Positions 62,424 to 64,000 of a stretch of 64,000 nucleotides of DNA are shown in pieces. This stretch comes from Pseudomonas baetica (lineage in GTDB: Bacteria; Pseudomonadota; Gammaproteobacteria; Pseudomonadales; Pseudomonadaceae), in assembly GCF_002813455.1 (NCBI RefSeq), contig NZ_PHHE01000001.1:1054001-1118000 (forward strand). The letters run 5' to 3'. Positions within the stretch are counted from its first letter, which is position 1. Every line of letters starts with the position of its first letter. The translations under genes and the position numbers were made by a program. The notes below the pieces were generated by a model that saw only the letters and a program-made list of their open reading frames with translations, was not told the DNA's origin and did not search any database.

Positions 62424-64000
62424 TTAGACGCGAAACTGATCCATCAAACCCTGCTGCTGATTCGCCAGGCTGTTCAGCGACTGGCTGACCCGCGCCGACT
62501 CATTGGCCTGCCCGGACAGCGACTCCGTGACATCGCGAATCGTCGCCACGTTGTTGTTGATCTCCTCAGCCACCGCGCTCTGCTCTTCGGCGGCACTGGC
62601 AATCTGCAAGTTCATGTCGCTGATCACCGTCACCGCCTCACCGATCTGGTGCAGTGCAGTCACCGCTTGGCCAACCTGTTCAACACTGCCTTGCGCCTGA
62701 CGATGGCTGTTGCCCATCGAGCCGACCACGTCCTGCGTACCGCTTTGCAATTGTTCGATCACCTGACGGGTTTCTTCCACCGATTCCTGCGTGCGTCGGG
62801 CGAGGTTGCGGACTTCGTCGGCGACCACGGCAAAACCGCGTCCGGCTTCACCGGCCCGCGCCGCCTCAATCGCCGCGTTGAGCGCCAGCAGGTTGGTCTG
62901 TTCGGCGATGGCGCGGATGGTTTCCAGCACGGCGCCGATTTTCTCGCTGTTGGCGGCCAGACCTTCGACCTGCACCATCGCTGCGCTCATGTCGGCGGCG
63001 AGGGTGTCGATGCTGGCGGTGGTGCGATCAATTACGGTCAGGCCCTGACGGGTGGCGCGATCAGCATCCTTGGCGGCTTCGGCAGCCTGGGCGGCGCTGC
63101 GGGCGACGTCCTGGGCGGTGGCGCTCATTTCGTGGGACGCGGTGGCAACCTGATCAACCTGACGGTACTGCTGCTCCATACCGGCGCTGGTCTGGGTGGC
63201 GATCGCCGAAGACTGGTCGGCAGTATCGCGTGCGTCCTGCACAGAGCGCTTCACCTCGGCGATGATCGGTTGCAACTTGTCGAGGAACTTGTTGAACCAG
63301 CCGGCCAGTTGACCGAGTTCGTCCTTCTTGTCGTAAGCCAGGCGACGGGTCAAGTCGCCTTCGCCGCTGGCGATGTCTTCCAGCATGTTGGCCACGCCGA
63401 GGATCGGTTTGGTCACGCTGCGCGCCATCAGCCATACCAGCAGCAGGCCGATCAGTGCAGCCAGCACGCCGAGGCTCAGCTCGATCAGCGTGCCCGAGGT
63501 GTTGCTCGCATCCAGTTGTTGCTTGAGCGCTTCGGCGCGCGCCACCAGAACTTTTTCCGGCACGTCCAGCAACACCGCCCACGACGGGCCATCAGGAATC
63601 GGCTGAAACGGCGACAGTACTTTCAACTGGCCGTTGCTGTGCAGGCTGCTGACGCTGCTGCTGGAGGCGAGCAGGCGCAGCAGTTCGCTGCCGCTGGCCT
63701 TGTCCACGGCATCCAGGCGCTGGCTGAGTTTGCTGGCGTCCGGGCTGTAACCGGCGAGCAGGCCGACCGGGCTGATGATGCTCACGGCGGTCTGGCCGTC
63801 GTAGAGCTTTTTGCTCGCACCCTGACTGATGGCTTGCAGGCTGTTGAGGTTGATGTCCACTGACAGTGACGCAATGACCTTGCCGTTGACCATCAGCGGG
63901 AAGACGATGCTGGTCATCAGCACGTTCTGGCCGTCGATCACATAAAAGTACGGTTCGATCACGCACGGCTTGAGCGTGGTGCGCGGGCAGGTGAACCAGG
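62424..64000 (-). CDS. Methyl-accepting chemotaxis protein, C-terminal part (cut by window edge)
   Basis: The frame is open to the window edge and lacks its N-terminus. What is seen: the end of a periplasmic dCache-type sensor ([22 protein letters not shown]), one transmembrane helix ([18 protein letters not shown]), a HAMP domain ([17 protein letters not shown]) and a full signalling domain. The hairpin tip contains [18 protein letters not shown] and [15 protein letters not shown]. It relays ligand signals to CheA/CheW. No pentapeptide CheR tether is seen at the C-terminus. The ligand cannot be told from the part present. Confidence 0.88.
   Translation of the reverse strand, partial: WFTCPRTTLKPCVIEPYFYVIDGQNVLMTSIVFPLMVNGKVIASLSVDINLNSLQAISQGASKKLYDGQTAVSIISPVGLLAGYSPDASKLSQRLDAVDKASGSELLRLLASSSSVSSLHSNGQLKVLSPFQPIPDGPSWAVLLDVPEKVLVARAEALKQQLDASNTSGTLIELSLGVLAALIGLLLVWLMARSVTKPILGVANMLEDIASGEGDLTRRLAYDKKDELGQLAGWFNKFLDKLQPIIAEVKRSVQDARDTADQSSAIATQTSAGMEQQYRQVDQVATASHEMSATAQDVARSAAQAAEAAKDADRATRQGLTVIDRTTASIDTLAADMSAAMVQVEGLAANSEKIGAVLETIRAIAEQTNLLALNAAIEAARAGEAGRGFAVVADEVRNLARRTQESVEETRQVIEQLQSGTQDVVGSMGNSHRQAQGSVEQVGQAVTALHQIGEAVTVISDMNLQIASAAEEQSAVAEEINNNVATIRDVTESLSGQANESARVSQSLNSLANQQQGLMDQFRV

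Noticed and set aside
1..64000. tRNA, rRNA, CRISPR arrays, prophage or integron structures
   Set aside because: No regularly spaced direct repeats, no conserved rRNA segments, no tRNA cloverleaf with CCA end, and no phage structural or integrase genes were seen.

Overview
The window is a high-GC chromosomal segment of a fluorescent-group Pseudomonas. The evidence is codon use, several extragenic palindromic pairs of the GCGAGCAGGCTCGCTCCCAC type, and gene families typical of that group. It carries no rRNA, tRNA, CRISPR array or prophage that I can see.

Layout. (1) 1-15 kb is accessory metabolism and regulation: a partial alpha/beta hydrolase, a quinone oxidoreductase/MFS pair divergent from a LysR regulator, a pirin, two convergent regulator remnants, and a LysR-headed operon (doxX with a nonsense codon, monooxygenase, amidohydrolase, YcaC-type hydrolase). 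An MscS channel with a cNMP-like domain, an esterase/LysR divergent pair and a truncated methyltransferase follow. (2) 15.1-32.9 kb is one long minus-strand exopolysaccharide operon of the Wzx/Wzy type. It runs from UDP-glucose dehydrogenase and an epimerase through an initiating sugar transferase, BY-kinase-like protein, outer-membrane exporter, Wzz/GumC-like protein, glycosyltransferases, polymerase, deacetylase, flippase and a secreted glycosidase-like protein to three acyltransferase-like proteins. Most neighbouring genes overlap by 4-8 nt or are separated by a few tens of bases, so they probably form one transcript. A FleQ-box-like site lies upstream. (3) 33.3-41.5 kb holds a membrane sulfatase-fold transferase, an ABC ATPase/FtsX-type permease/AttH-like lipoprotein operon, two small envelope or unknown proteins, a candidate small RNA and a glycosyltransferase. 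(4) 41.6-43.0 kb is an IS256-family insertion. (5) 43-50 kb holds an MFS carrier, a DapF-fold protein lacking both catalytic cysteines, a CMD-family protein, an orphan Rieske oxygenase and a codBA cytosine salvage pair. (6) 50.7-57.8 kb is one 7.1-kb gene for a 2376-residue TcdA/TcdB-like toxin: glycosyltransferase domain, possible cysteine-protease domain, pore-forming region and a long C-terminus without obvious short tandem repeats. (7) 57.9-64 kb holds queD, a patatin-like phospholipase, a PepSY-PepSY-response regulator-sensor kinase operon and the C-terminal part of a chemoreceptor.

The most notable items are the solitary large toxin, the exopolysaccharide operon with its probable c-di-GMP-linked control site and a kinase-like protein with a defective P-loop, the Ser/Ser DapF homologue, the candidate small RNA near 40.6 kb, and several decaying genes (doxX, DJ-1/AraC remnants, methyltransferase).
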